A DNA stretch of 64,000 nt from Dicyema japonicum (taxonomy: Eukaryota > Dicyemida > Rhombozoa > Dicyemidae). Within the stretch, counting starts at the first letter, position 1. Each line of letters begins with the position of its first letter. The position numbers and the translations under genes are program-made. The notes under the pieces are model-generated. The model ran no database searches. It saw only the letters and a program-made list of their open reading frames with translations, and was not told the origin of the DNA. Positions 1 through 10,933 of this stretch are shown one piece after another. The DNA lies in contig RDEW01000018.1 in the NCBI GenBank assembly GCA_011109175.1, forward strand, positions 1,047,583-1,111,582, read 5' to 3'.

Positions 1-177
1 TTAAAAGAGGTCGAAAGTTGGCGAACAATAAAAAACTCTAGGCGGATACTTTATAACCTCTCGTCCCCCTTCTTAATAGATTCGGGAGACATAGTTTTGA
101 AATCCGAACCATTGAATGCTCCAATATCTGGTCGACTCTTGTATGACCCAAATTATTTTTGAACCAGAAAACCACCG

Positions 178-811
178 TCATATCCAAAATGAACAAAATT
201 TAGGTGATTCCAGCTTCAGGTGATCCCAGCCTCCCTCAATTGTCTCCTCATCTTTTCTCGGTGTTCCGACTGCGTTCTTGTGCATTTCCGATCTGCGTAC
301 TCGAGTCCTTCGCAGGGGCACTGTTCCAGTCGCCTTTATCATATTTTCTAGGTTTCTAGGCAGGATTTCTACATGGGAATATTTCCTTAGTAGGTTTGCT
401 GCCTTTACTTGAATGTTGCATATCTTGTCCAAATTTGTTGCAGAAAGGTTAGATCCCCAGATATTGCATGCTTATCCTATTGTAGCCTCGATGAACTGTT
501 TGTATATGACATCCAGACCACTCAGATCTTTTTTGTCTCTTAGGTTTCCCAAGAACGCCTTCAGGAAGTTGATTTTCCTCGTACAAGTCAATAACATATT
601 TTCGACATGTTTTGTAAAGGTTAAGTGTCAAAGGTAACTCCCAGGATTTTCTGGTATATTCTTCCCATCCAGTGTGACGCCAATTGATACTTTCCCTAGT
701 TTTCTGTTTGTCGTGAATAGGGTCACACAGATTTTCCCAAAGCCATAAACTTAATTTGTTCAGATTGTCGTCCTGTATTCTTCTCGTTGCTTCCAGGAGG
801 TACATAAACAA
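178..811 (-). mobile_element. LINE (Jockey-like) reverse transcriptase 3' fragment
   Basis: Two minus-strand frames (449-811 and 178-432) read like the region just after the YADD box of Jockey-type reverse transcriptases: a helix ending in LNKLSLWLWEN, then an extension containing LNLYKTCRKYVIDLYEE. The two frames do not join in phase and there is no start, palm core or endonuclease. I read this as a decayed, 5'-truncated copy. The same protein region is better preserved at 55.7-57.5 kb. Confidence 0.5.
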
Positions 812-849
812 TTCTGTTTTGTGGAGGAAAAGAAATTAATTAAATGACT

Positions 850-1660
850 AATTTTAAATTCCCCGTTGTTAGTTTTGTCTCTTAGGTTTCCCAAGAACGC
901 CTTCAGGAAGTTGATTAACTTCTTAATCTTGTCTCATTAGATCGGCGAACTCAAAGGGATGATTCAACGTGAAAATATTTTATTGGTTATGACCCTGGTG
1001 GATTCTGTCCAAGTACTCAGAATTATATGGGTGATTCAAAGGGGAAAACATAGACTCAGTCCCATTGAAGAAAACTGAAGAATTCACTTCGGGTTCTAAT
1101 CAACTTGGGTTACTGGTATTGATCATTGTGCGGACATTGGATACAGAACGAGGAAAAGTGATTGATTCTGAGAGGAAGGATAAATATCAACTGGATCGCT
1201 CTAATAAGTAAGAACGATTTTCAAAATAATTTCAGGACTTTCACGAGAACCATAATCCTTATAGATCGACACGTGCAAGAAACACACTATATAAGAGTAC
1301 CAAACAGTTATGAAGGGAGCCGAGGCATTTTCTCAACTTCTTTCGTTTAGTTACGTGTGAGTCCCTGTGGACAATCTGAATCTGCAGTGAGGTATCAATG
1401 ATGACGATGTCACTTGTCAAACCAAAAACCATAGATGATGCGTAGAGCCTTTAATTTGAATGAACAGCAGCGAGATTCGGACCGGAAGTATCTGAATTTT
1501 GCCCAGTACTTATGATACTCGCCCAGAAGAATTATTTTTAAATCCCGCCAATTTATTTTTTGAGTAGCCATAAATTAAAAAATTTATTATTAAATTATTT
1601 TATTAAATATAAAAAGCAATATCTATGTTTTAAATTTATCAAACATTAATTGGCCTGCTG
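850..1660. other. Intergenic, no gene seen
   Basis: No supported coding exon. About 80 bases near 1345-1425 resemble, in reverse, the body of the tRNA-derived SINE at 41.46 kb (shared GACAATC, GCAGTGAG and TGATGACG blocks). The last 150 bases before the ARNT-like gene are very AT-rich, as expected for its 5' flank. Confidence 0.4.
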
Positions 1661-1668
1661 CCATCGCA

Positions 1669-3070
1669 ATGTCTAACAAGTACAAATGTGTCTTATATGA
1701 CAGACAGAATTATACTGAAAATACAAAGAAAACTGAGGACGCTATTTCCATGAGGGAGAAGATTGCCAGAGACAACCACACAGAAATTGAGCGCAAACGC
1801 CGCAGCAAAATGGCCGGCTATTATCAGGAAATGGCTGAGCACGTGCCTGCTTGTCGTTCCCAAAACAGAAAACCGGACAAACTGACCATAATGAAGCTGG
1901 CAATCGAGCACATCACAGAAATGGGTTCTTGCATTGTTTATGTCCCAGGCAATGAGGGAGGAAGAGATTCGTTTCTTACGGACGAAGAACTCCAGCATAT
2001 CATAGCTCAGGTGGTTGACGGGTTCCTCATCACCATACAATTGGACTCAACTGTGGTGACTTACGTGTCTCCCACGTGTTTCGATATCCTGGGGATTCCC
2101 GCGGTTTTTTGTCTCAAAAATCCTAGAATGACATCTTTTCCTCTTCTTTATTGAACATTGTCCATCCAGAAGACGTATTAAAGGTCAAGGAATATCTCTC
2201 CTCCCAAATTCCGCAAAGGCGGGCTGTCGATTTGAGATGTATTTGTCTTAATTACTCACAGCCGGCACTCTGAGACGGGACACACGAGGGGATTCCTTGG
2301 TGAACTCACGGAGGATGATGATTTGTCGTATCCGCTGCTATAATGATCAGGAACATTACTGTGTGGTTCATATCACTGGAGTTGTCACTCCGACGGAGGA
2401 AGGGTTGGCTATCGCTTGCCTGGTGAGACGATTCGAACCAATCGAGGACGATCCTCAGGCTATGAGCACAAAGTACGACTCTTCGGGGATAATTACCTTC
2501 GTTGATGCTAAAATGAGCGAATTACTGGGCTACAGACCTCAGATGATGCTTGGAAAGTCGATCATAGATTTCTGCCACCCCGAGGACAGAATCAGACTCA
2601 AAATGTCCCTCGATCAAGCCATCGAACTAAGAGGTCCGCCTGCTTCTGTCGATTGTCGTCTGTTGGCTATGGATAACACGTGTGTCTTATTTAAAATGCG
2701 ACACTCTGCCTTCGTTAACCCCCACACGGCCAATTTTGAGTTCCTCGTTGGCTGCAACTACACCTATGAATGTCCCAGGTTGTATTGTGAATATATTCTT
2801 GATTTTCTGACTCCACCTTTGACTTTTATGCCCATTCCTTTGGGTACGCCATTGACCCCTCCTTATATTATCCCCCGGAATCTCAATATTACCAGACTTT
2901 TAAGGTTTGTGGTTATTGCCATTTAGAACGATCCCCCTTATTCTCAATACGGTGCTATCCCTCCTTCAGCTACAGCCTATGACCCATCTGTTCAGGGTCA
3001 TCACTGCTGGGGAGGCTTCAACGAACCACCTAAAGAACAGCATTATAGCTTTAATAAACATTACGAATAA
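1669..3070 (+). CDS. bHLH-PAS transcription factor, ARNT (tango)-like
   Basis: This is the class II (general partner) type of bHLH-PAS factor, a nuclear protein that dimerises with AhR, HIF or SIM-type partners. The frame starts at ATG 1669. The basic helix-loop-helix (about residues 33-85) has the ARNT signature NHTEIERKRR followed by RKPDKLTIMKLA. PAS-A follows and ends in a conserved HPED box. A linker SRRMMICRIRC matches the ARNT SRRSFICRMRC. PAS-B contains a second HPED (FCHPEDRIRLK). Introns at 2104-2126 (23 nt), 2239-2261 (23 nt) and 2905-2926 (22 nt) restore phase exactly. One further phase change between about 2747 and 2803 is unresolved: the only good GT-AG pair (2747-2778) leads straight to a stop. 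The last exon ends with TAA at 3068. The C-terminus is Tyr/Pro/Ser-rich. ARNT fits better than BMAL because of the RKPDKLT motif. Confidence 0.85.
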
Positions 3071-3299
3071 ATTCGACTTAGTTTTTGAGCTTATTGGAAG
3101 GTGAGATAAGCTACTTTATCAAGGCCTCATATTACCGCCTAAGCGTATCTTAGCGACCACTTAGGGTACCTATGCTTTGAAGATTGATTTTCTTGTCTGA
3201 ATGTGTCGATAATTTAAGCACCAATTAGACTGGTTTTTATCATAAACCTCATTTATGCTATTTTTTTCTATTCTGTGTTATAGCCAAACTTATCGGGGG

Positions 3300-3640
3300 C
3301 CTTTAGCTATTCGAGCGGATTTCCTTACCATCCGAGAGAATAGCTACGCAGTCAGGGCTGCGGTTCTCTCACTCCAATTATTTGTTTATGTAATGCAAAA
3401 GAGGGCTTTCTGAGTAACAAAGCGTTAGATTTGTGGAGATCACCCAACCGATGACTACACTCCAGATTACGGGAATGCCACCCCGAAAAATCAGTCAGTC
3501 GTCCTGTACGTTCATGCGCGGGCAAGAGGGAAAACACCGTACAAGATGAGGTCGCTGTTGGAATATATCGGGATCACGTCATAATTAGTCTGGTTTTGCC
3601 TTGGTCTTGGGTTGTTAAATAAATAAAATAAATCATAATC
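3300..3640 (+). mobile_element. LINE 3' end fragment
   Basis: About 340 bases ending in ATCGGGATCACGTCATAATT, a GTCTTGGG-type tail and an AT-rich (AAAT)n end. The same kind of end (TCGGGATCAC, then TGTGGTCTTT, then A/T-rich) closes the Jockey-like LINEs at 28.5 kb (+) and 55.67 kb (-). The coding part is too decayed to read through. Confidence 0.4.
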
Positions 3641-4038
3641 AGCAAATAATTCATACCAGACTTTTTAGCAGAATATACAGATTTATTATCTTATTTTCTA
3701 TGCGAATGCTATTTTAAATGTACTTAACTGTAAAAATCAATATCTCCAATTGCGCCTAAATTGAATATAATTTCAAATTTTTAACAATGAGAAGGCATTT
3801 GTTTGTGTCTATTTAAAGTGTCTTTTGTGTAATAAATGTCAATCAAATTCCAATGACCGGTTTGTAAATTTTGAAAAACAAACTCTATTTTGACGTGGTA
3901 AAAATAAATAAAATTGGAAATTCTTAATATTTAAAATTAAGTAAAACGGTAGTTGTAATGGAGCTTTAATTATTAAACTAATCATTTTTTTGTGGTTAAC
4001 CTAATATTCAATACAATGTGTGTAATTTAAATTGAACA

Positions 4039-5242
4039 ATGCTGAATAATCCTGTTGCAACTTTTAAGTGCAAAATTGACGCATTAAAACTAGAAAGAGA
4101 TACTTTTGAATCTAAAGTAAGAGAGCTTGAATTGAAATTATCGACAGTAACAGAATCCTTAGACGCTGTAATGAGAAATAAATTAATCCTAGAAACAACA
4201 TGAAATAGTTTCCCTGAATAACCAGCTACAAATAAGCGAGGAAAGTGGAAATTTGGCCGACAAGAACGTTAAAAATACGACTGTTAAGCTTGACGAGATG
4301 ACTGAGAAATTCGAAGAGTCTGTGCGGTAACTTATAAAATTATTTCAGCCAATTGAACTTTTTGCAAATGAGAAATACCGACTTGGAAACCCTCAATGAT
4401 GAACTGAAGGGCCGACAAGAACGTTAAAAATACGACTGTTAAGCTTGACGAGATGACTGAGAAATTCGAAGAGTCTGTGCGGTAACCTTTAAAATTATTT
4501 CAGCCAATTGAACTTTTTGCAAATGAGAAATACCGACTTGGAAACCCTCAATGATGAACTGAAGAACAAAATGAGCGCCATTTCCTTAAGGCAAACAACC
4601 TTCGAGGATGACTTGGCTGACGTATTAGCTTAGCTGACTTTAAGGCTTATCGAAAGGTAGCCAATCTGGAAGATCTCAACTCAAAGCTGGAGGAAAGCCA
4701 AGAAGAGCTTAAAAAGTAATTTATTCCTTAATAAAGAACCCTTAATAACACTACCGACGAATTGGAGACCTTGAGCCGCGACTACAAGAGTTTAAGCTCA
4801 AAATCCCTAGAGGTTCCCTGTTGTTGATACTTAAGGATAGTAAAAAGGAGGACGAGTATGAGAAGACTATAAAGAATCAGAAAGATCGCCTAGATGAGGT
4901 ACGTTTAGTGTAAAACCAGTCTGATCGAAAAATTGAGGAGTAAGCTCAAAATCCCTAGAGGTTCCCTGTTGTTGATACTTAAGGATAGTAAAAAGGAGGA
5001 CGAGTATGAGAAGACTATAAAGAATCAGAAAGATCGCCTAGATGAGGTACGTTTAGTGTAAAACCAGTCTGATCGGAAAATTGAGGAGTTGTTAAGCCAC
5101 CAGACACATATGGAGGACAAGATGGTCCTTCTGGAAGGTTCAACGTCTCCTAATTATAGAGTCCATTAATATTGAGAGGGTGAATGTCCAAAAGCTCACT
5201 GAAACGATGTCGTCCACCTTCCATGACATTAACAGTTTATAG
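4039..5242 (+). CDS. Tropomyosin, interrupted by two tandem duplications
   Basis: Continuous coiled-coil, actin-binding protein. The frame runs from ATG 4039 to TAG 5240 through introns at 4327-4348 (22 nt; duplicate at 4482-4503), 4622-4644 (23), 4716-4736 (21), 4813-4835 (23), 4899-4919 (21) and 5138-5159 (22). Diagnostic matches are EIVSLNNQLQISEE (family: VASLNRRIQLVEEE), DLADAYRKVANLE (family: ADRKYEEVARKL), KKEDEYEKTIKNQKDRLDE (family: [21 protein letters not shown]) and a C-terminal end FHDINSL. A 155-bp unit (4255-4409 / 4410-4564) and a 148-bp unit (4793-4940 / 4941-5088) are each repeated in tandem, and each breaks phase. One extra base lies near 4200. Without the duplicates, six introns and that base, 768 nt remain, or 255 aa, the length of a short tropomyosin. 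The gene is therefore probably intact in life and damaged in assembly, or recently mutated. Confidence 0.85.
4255..4564 (+). repeat. 155-bp tandem duplication inside tropomyosin
   Basis: The unit starting GGCCGACAAGAACG is at 4255-4409 and again at 4410-4564, nearly identical (small differences in the intron). It holds one exon end, a 22-nt intron and the start of the next exon. Confidence 0.9.
4793..5088 (+). repeat. 148-bp tandem duplication inside tropomyosin
   Basis: The unit starting TAAGCTCAAAATCC is at 4793-4940 and again at 4941-5088 with about one difference. It carries a 23-nt and a 21-nt intron and the exon between them. Confidence 0.9.
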
Positions 5243-5708
5243 AAGGCCATGTTATTTCTAATTCTCTGAGTCAATAAATTTGTTTTCTCTACAAATATGA
5301 GATCTATTCTTCATACGATTTCTCACGGCGACGTTGTGGTAAGCGTTTGCTTAGGAACAAAAATTAATGTGGTTAAACGAATTATTTCTTCAATTAACTT
5401 AATATAAAGCCAAGATACCGTATTTTTAGTTATTTGGTGTTGATTCTGTGGTTTTACTAAGAGTCCTTTTTGTGATAACATTTCCCATTTCAGTCGATAA
5501 TTTTAAAAAATTAAAGTTCATTAAAATGTCAAAATATTTCGTTTGTGACCACTAAAATGTGAATTGGTTCCGTTTAGAAAGCCCGCTCAATTTAATCATT
5601 TTAGACAATTGATTGGTCTGCCAGATGTTACAGAGAAATTTAAATATAAGCAAAATAAAAAAATAAATTAAATAACGTATATTAAAAAGATTAATATTTA
5701 AATTTATT
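5243..5708. other. Intergenic, no gene seen
   Basis: AT-rich spacer between tropomyosin and the SWEET gene. It presumably holds the tropomyosin 3' UTR and the SWEET promoter, but no specific site is recognisable. Confidence 0.4.
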
Positions 5709-6461
5709 ATGGCGAACATAGCTGATTTTGTTGGATTTGTTGCCTTCGCATCCACAATATTTCAACTATTCGGCGGAACGTTAGTTATCGTTTTGAAATT
5801 TTTTAGTGGTCCATGTCTCCACATTTTGCGTAACAAACGACTGGACGGACAGTCCCCAACTCCATACATTCTCACTATGATTAGGTACTGCCATTTTACC
5901 ATTAAAGTTCGACTCTGTGGTCGTACTACGGCAAAATAACTATGGACCAGACGATTTTGTACTCAAATACGCTCGGAATAATCTTCAATGCGGCATATTT
6001 TGCTTTATTTTTGAGATTTACTAAATTCAAGGTAACTGTCTGGGCTATTCCAGTTTCATTTATTCTTAAAATTTTTTTTTCTGGCTTCAGTCTGCCTTCT
6101 TATGATCAGTTCTGTGGCCAGCATTGCTGACTTTGAAATGCAAAAATTCGTGTTGGGGCTATGCTGCAGTTTTGCCTCAATTCTGGTTTCCGCCTCGCCA
6201 ATGTCCGACTTGGTTGTTTGTCGAATGACTTGATAGACCCACGTGGTCAGAACAAAGGATAGCAGTCATATGCCACGTCTTTTTTGTCTCTGCTGTTTGT
6301 TTGGGTCTTTTTCTTGGATGTTGTATGGAGTGGTTATAAACGACAGTTTCATGATAGTTGTATTCCTATAAATTTAGAACATTAATGTCATCGGCTCGGT
6401 CCTCTCGGCTCTTTCAGTTTTCGTTTGCTTCAAGTATAGGAAAATTTGTTATGATATTTAA
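5709..6461 (+). CDS. SWEET (MtN3/saliva) sugar transporter
   Basis: Predicted 220-aa membrane protein of the SWEET family, which moves mono- or disaccharides passively across plasma or Golgi membranes. Exons 5709-5884, 5908-6031, 6054-6212, 6237-6356 and 6378-6461 join in frame across introns of 23, 22, 24 and 21 nt (5885-5907, 6032-6053, 6213-6236, 6357-6377). The total of 663 coding bases is exactly 221 codons. Family marks: an N-terminal helix, RLDGQSPTPYI after helix 1, STLWSYYGK at the end of helix 3, SASPMSDL (family SPL.NL) opening the second MtN3 repeat, VRTKDSSHMP and a Trp-Met-Leu-Tyr-Gly helix. Two three-helix repeats around a linker helix give the expected seven segments. No break was found, so this is likely a working gene. 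Confidence 0.93.
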
Positions 6462-6527
6462 CATATTTTGCTTTATTTTTATTGTCACTTATATATGCCC
6501 GTACTGTTGTTTTGTGATGTCAAGTAG

Positions 6528-6790
6528 GTTACCTGTGAGTCTCTCAGGACAATCCGGTTCAGCAGTGAGGTATCAGTGATGACGGTGTCGCTCAAGACAG
6601 GCCTCTCACGTGGCCAAAAAAAGTTAAGAATCAGTGTCTTGGCTTCTATCCTACGATTAATTAGCATAACTGATTTTTCCCTCTTAAAAGTATAGTGTGT
6701 GTCCTGCCTAGGTGGAGGTTCAAGTAGTGGAAACATTACTACTCCCTTACCGAAGAATGCTATTATTACTGGACAGAAGGGACGCTCGCT
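6528..6790. repeat. SINE/LINE-tail related repeat, rearranged
   Basis: 6528-6600 matches the reverse of the SINE body at about 41.6 kb (GACAATCC, GCAGTGAG, TGATGACGG). 6640-6790 matches, in forward orientation, the segment before and including the shared LINE/SINE tail (CCTACGATTA, then GTGTGTCCTGCCTA). The two halves have opposite orientation, so the copy is rearranged. Confidence 0.45.
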
Positions 6791-6889
6791 GAGGTAGTAG
6801 AGGTTAAAAATCGATAATGGGAATAAAATGAATACAGTTTTTAGTTTTTTTTTTATCTCATTTCTTATTCTTGCCTCAATAAGTCGTCC

Positions 6890-7222
6890 ATTATCAAAAC
6901 ATTTGAAATAAACGGGGATGGTTCTCGCAGCGCCTTAGAATCGTCATTGTCGTGGGTATGCTCACTGCTCTTGAAGTTAAAACCTTATTCGGTTCTAATA
7001 AAGATCTTACGTCCTGCCACAGTTTGGACTCTTCTCCTGTGACCTCTAGTACTACTGATCATATCTCTTCAAAAAGTTTGCCATCGTTTTTTCTGTTACT
7101 TGTCTCATCGACACTAATAGCCGATCTTTATTCTCATCAAAGTCTCGTCAAGTCGTTTGTAGGACAATCTTGATACCTGCTCTGACAAAATAATCGAAAT
7201 TGACGTCACGGGGGATCATCAT
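6890..7222 (-). CDS. Unrecognised spliced gene, 5' part
   Basis: Starting at the ATG complementary to 7220-7222, the frame reads MMIPRDVNFDYFVRA, then a 33-nt intron (7144-7176), then DFDENKDRLL followed by VTEKTMANFLKRYD. After about 7075 the reading frame changes without a convincing intron; open sequence EESKLWQDVRSLLEPNK follows in another phase. A decayed homologue (VTEERMANFLK) is at 13.43-13.71 kb on the plus strand, which supports a real protein family. I do not recognise the family, and the 3' end is not defined. Confidence 0.45.
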
Positions 7223-8707
7223 ATCAGGAAGTAGGTTCTTTCAATAAAATAAAAATTACATTTGACAGTAAAGCCATATGTTGATAATTCAAGAGAACAA
7301 ACTGTTCGACCACCTGCCTACGTGGCCTATATCGCAGTTTAACGCTATTTTAGAGAATTGGCATTAACTTTAGGATTTGCCCACGTTGTCCCTAAGCCGA
7401 TTTGATCCCAAAAAATCCTATTTTAACATAAACATAAAAATTTGACCTCTTCTAACTTGAGGACTTCGCCTAAATGTCACTATCATCGAATTAATAACCA
7501 CAATTAATATAAAATTTAAAATTTCGACCTCTTCTACTCGGATATTTACCAACCGGGTCTCTAACCCTTCTTGATATAATAAAGATCATTTTTACTTCCA
7601 TTTTGTGTCATTTATGAAAAATTGCCTTATGTCAACGCACTTAATCGATTTTATCTAATAGCCCTTTCTAATTTTCTTCGATTATTAGCACTGACAAAAG
7701 TCTGATGTAACCACTCTTGGAAAAGTGACAAATACCGATGGCTTCTTCTTTTCCAACTTAATGATGACGGCTACTTACACAGGATCGGCCTACAGGGGAA
7801 CCTGAACACTTAAAGAAAGAACTATGCGCCCTTTCGATAACATTTCGTTTTAAGCTCGTCGCAGCCAAAAACTTAGGGATTCTAGGACCAAAATCATCTT
7901 TGAAGGTAAAAAGGAGAGATAACCAATTAGAGGAACGGCTAATGTAAAAATTGGGTAGGATTAACCCTTATAGCTACATAAATTGGCGACTAATTCCAAT
8001 TTCTGCTAACTAAATGTGAGGAAGATAAATCTGTAGTGAACCTAATGAGAGTTCTCGGTAATTAGCTGACAATAAAAGTTATCATCCAATTGAACGATTC
8101 TGGTGTCAATAATTCGCTTCCTCCTGAAAAGAGGTTCTTTTCATCTCTCGGAATATTTTAGATATTTTTAATAACCCCGAATATGTCTAAAAGAGGTTTA
8201 TCCAGTTCCCCCTGTAGCAGTGGAACGAATCCTTTCAAAAAATAACGTTTATCCATATCCTCCATTATGAGAACCCATACTGGAGTACGGAAAAGTGGAA
8301 TTTCATGCGATCCTGGGCATGCACTCGACGCCTTCTGAGTAAAGCTAAATCTCATGACGACTCTTAGGAATTAATAAGACAAAGATCAGACAAGAATCCT
8401 TGGACCAATTAGAGAGGTTTTGACTAGATCACACGTAAGCTAAGTTGGTTACCCAAACTTCATGTCACCAGTTCACTTAAAGAACACGGAAGAAGAGGAA
8501 GATGATCAAAGGATGCAAAAATCCGATATATTAACTATAACCCTAAACAGTTCCATCAAGTTTCTTCTAAGATCCTAACCACGCCTCTATCTCCCCTACA
8601 CAAAAGAGATGAAAGGATACATCCTCAATAGAAATCCAAGAACCTCATCACTAGATCATGTCACAGACCAACCATCTATAACAAAAAGTCCTTAAAATAA
8701 GCAAATA
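7223..8707. other. Intergenic, mostly unexplained
   Basis: 7430-7620 shares a block (GACCTCTTCTAAC, then a GGAC.T..ACC pattern and TTTCTAACCC) with 22.68-22.80 kb, so it is part of a dispersed repeat. A 65-codon minus-strand frame at 8158-8355 has no recognisable relatives and no clean splice partners. Nothing else is supported. Confidence 0.35.
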
Positions 8708-9534
8708 TCAATCATTTAAGAAAAGACTAACAAATCTGTCATATAAAAGAGGCCAAGGACCTACAAATACCCCCAATCGGCACCTTTAAAGTCATATTCC
8801 ACAAGACTCTTTTCCGTTGGGTAGAGATCTATGAACCTAACAAACATAGACCACTCATCCCTATTAAAATTAATCTCATATTTCTAGTTTAACAACATCC
8901 ACGACCTCAACAAACCTCCTCCACTTACAAACAATTTCAGATTCCTCAATCAGGATCCCCCAATACGACAAAACAAGCCAGGAAGCGAGCAAGCCGTTTT
9001 GGGAAGCAAAGTCAAACGTGAAGGTGTAAAGTTGGAAGAATTCGTTTTTATCGTTTTTTATGATATTTTTTAAATTTAAAATTTCTGTTTTTATTTGATT
9101 TAAATTCTCACATCTTTTCAAATTTATAAAAAATACTTTAAACGGTGAAAAAGGCTGACAAATTCAAAATAAGAAAATTTCTGCTGTTTTTTAGCGCTCA
9201 TTTTCCAGGCCAAGATCAAAGATTCAATTTTTGTCAAATCAAAATTTAATTCTTTTATTAATTTTTTAATTCCGTCTGAATTTATAAATAATTTATTTTC
9301 TAATTTTATTATAATAATTTAACCCGAATAATTTTGGAAAATGATATCGATATGAGAATATGTTTCTTTATTGGAATAAAATTGAAGGGCAATTTCGTCC
9401 AAGTCTTCGTCGTACCTTTCGAACATGTCAGCAGCCCAATTCTGCTGGCAATTTAGTACTGAAGTGAGCAAATTCACGGATTTTAGTTTCTAGTGATTAT
9501 ATTGGGTAATCACTTTTTCTGCATATGCGGTCAT
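8708..9534 (-). CDS. DCN1-like protein (DCUN1D), cullin neddylation factor
   Basis: DCN1-like proteins bind cullins and the NEDD8-E2 and promote cullin neddylation. The gene starts at the ATG complementary to 9532-9534 (MTAYAEKKLKS, like the family start MNKLKSSQ). It has introns at 9490-9513 (24 nt), 9300-9323 (24), 9114-9136 (23) and 8884-8905 (22), and a last one at 8736-8770 (35) or 8736-8764 (29); both options keep phase, giving about 232-234 aa. Family matches: LLTSVLNCQQNWAADMF, INSDGIKKL and LILAWKMSA in the EF-like first half, EFFQLYTFTFDFA at the start of the potentiating neddylation domain, then YEINFNRDEWSMF and the acidic YDFKGADW near the end (family YDEEGAWP). The stop is at 8708-8710. 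No frameshift was seen. Confidence 0.9.
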
Positions 9535-9654
9535 TTACGCATTCACTAAGAATTGAAAATTATTTAAAAATATTTAAATTAAATAAAAATTATGTAATAA
9601 TATAAAATAAAAATATTGTTTTTTAATGAAATATCCGTTACTGGTTTCCTGATC

Positions 9655-10085
9655 ACCTACTTATTATTATCAACCCCAGGCTTACAATCTTTGGTAAACT
9701 CAGCACAAACAGTCATAACTAAGTAATCCAAGGGAGAAATTTTTTTTGTACCGATCAAATCTATCTTCCAATATTTTATTACAGGCTTCCGAAGAGAGGT
9801 AGAGAAATAGGTATGCCCTCTTCTATTTTCGTCGCACGTTTTACAGTCGCGGAAATCACTCCATTTTTCGGCGGAATGGTTTTCATAATGTAATCTTTGC
9901 CAAAGGATTTTGTCAGGGAGAAGGCAGTAAGATCCCTTTCAACTACTGTGTCGTGCCAGAAGGACTTGTCGCCTCACGGGTTGGATTAGTTTGACAAGAA
10001 TTGACCTTCGCTGAAAACTCCATCTTATGGATTCGAATCCACGACCTTCAGATCGATTTCATCAAACGCTACTCTCAACCAGAAG
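9655..10085 (-). repeat. tRNA-derived SINE, family 2, copy 1
   Basis: About 430 bases similar along their length to 15,295-15,725 (shared TACAATCTTTGGTAA, CAGGCTTCCGAAGAGA and CTTGTCGCCTCACGG). Read on the minus strand, the unit begins with a tRNA-like head: a box A-like stretch after GGCCTTCTGGTTGAG and a box B GGATTCGAATCC. This is the usual layout of a Pol III SINE. Confidence 0.65.
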
Positions 10086-10458
10086 GCCAAAAATACTACC
10101 GGCTATTTCGGGGTATTCCCCTTACTGTCTAAAATGGATTAACCATGCAGTAGAGGCTGCGGTCCTATACTTTCCCTGATTACTTTGAGATATCCTTATT
10201 CTTAGTCATGACTTACCAATAGTCCTGTGTTCGAATCCCCTTTGCAACCTGGTCGAAGGTTCTCTACCTGGCTCTGCCCCTTTCTTCTCTCAATTAGCGT
10301 GGTGTCATGTGATACACTTCTATCAAGAAATCCTAGGTGTTAGTACGGTATCATAAAGGATCCTTTTCTCCCCCTCACCACTGGATCATTTCTCTGAGGG
10401 GTTTCCACATCTATGATTTTGGACTTGTGGACATGTAGCAATGGAGGCTAAACAAGCA
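10086..10458. other. Intergenic, repeat-like
   Basis: Contains one box B-like site (GTGTTCGAATCCC near 10,231) on the plus strand, but no matching second copy in the window. No gene seen. Confidence 0.3.
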
Positions 10459-10782
10459 TTATCTGGGCATTGCTGGAATAACTATATCTAAAATATTGTT
10501 TCCATGACGACATATATGAGAGCACTTGAGTGCATCGTGATTGTATTTTATAGGGAAATCAACACGCTCTGTTAAACAAGGGTTCTTTTGATGTGATATT
10601 CGAAAGATTGTGATAGAATACCCTTTTAATAAGATTGGTATCAATATACTGATATTATGGGGACTTTCGCCATTCTGAATCAAACCCGCTTTCTTTTTCC
10701 TTCTCATGTTTAAAGGTTCCACAATAGGGATATGCTTGGAATTAATGCGTCCTGCTTCAATAAGGGGAACTGGAAGAAACAT
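10459..10782 (-). CDS. Hypothetical 107-codon frame
   Basis: Longest open frame between the SINE and the endonuclease G gene. It is basic and has no signal peptide, clear membrane segment or known motif. It could be an exon of an unrecognised spliced gene, or chance. Listed only because it is much longer than neighbouring chance frames. Confidence 0.2.
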   Translation of the reverse strand: MFLPVPLIEAGRINSKHIPIVEPLNMRRKKKAGLIQNGESPHNISILIPILLKGYSITIFRISHQKNPCLTERVDFPIKYNHDALKCSHICRHGNNILDIVIPAMPR

Positions 10783-10933
10783 ATTTCAAGTATATCAGAA
10801 CTTAAACGTCAAACTCTCCTAACACTCATCCCATGCTGGGACAGAGAGCCTGAGATCACGACTTAAGCTGGGAGCAATATTATGTATAATTTTGTATAAA
10901 ATTAGTATAAAGACAAATAACACCAAAAAATAG

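Noticed and set aside
8158-8355. 65-codon minus-strand frame upstream of the DCN1-like gene
   Set aside because: No motif and no in-phase short introns on either side.
9990-10050. Stand-alone tRNA gene suggested by GGATTCGAATCC
   Set aside because: It is the head of a repeated unit of about 430 bp, so a SINE and not a functional tRNA gene.
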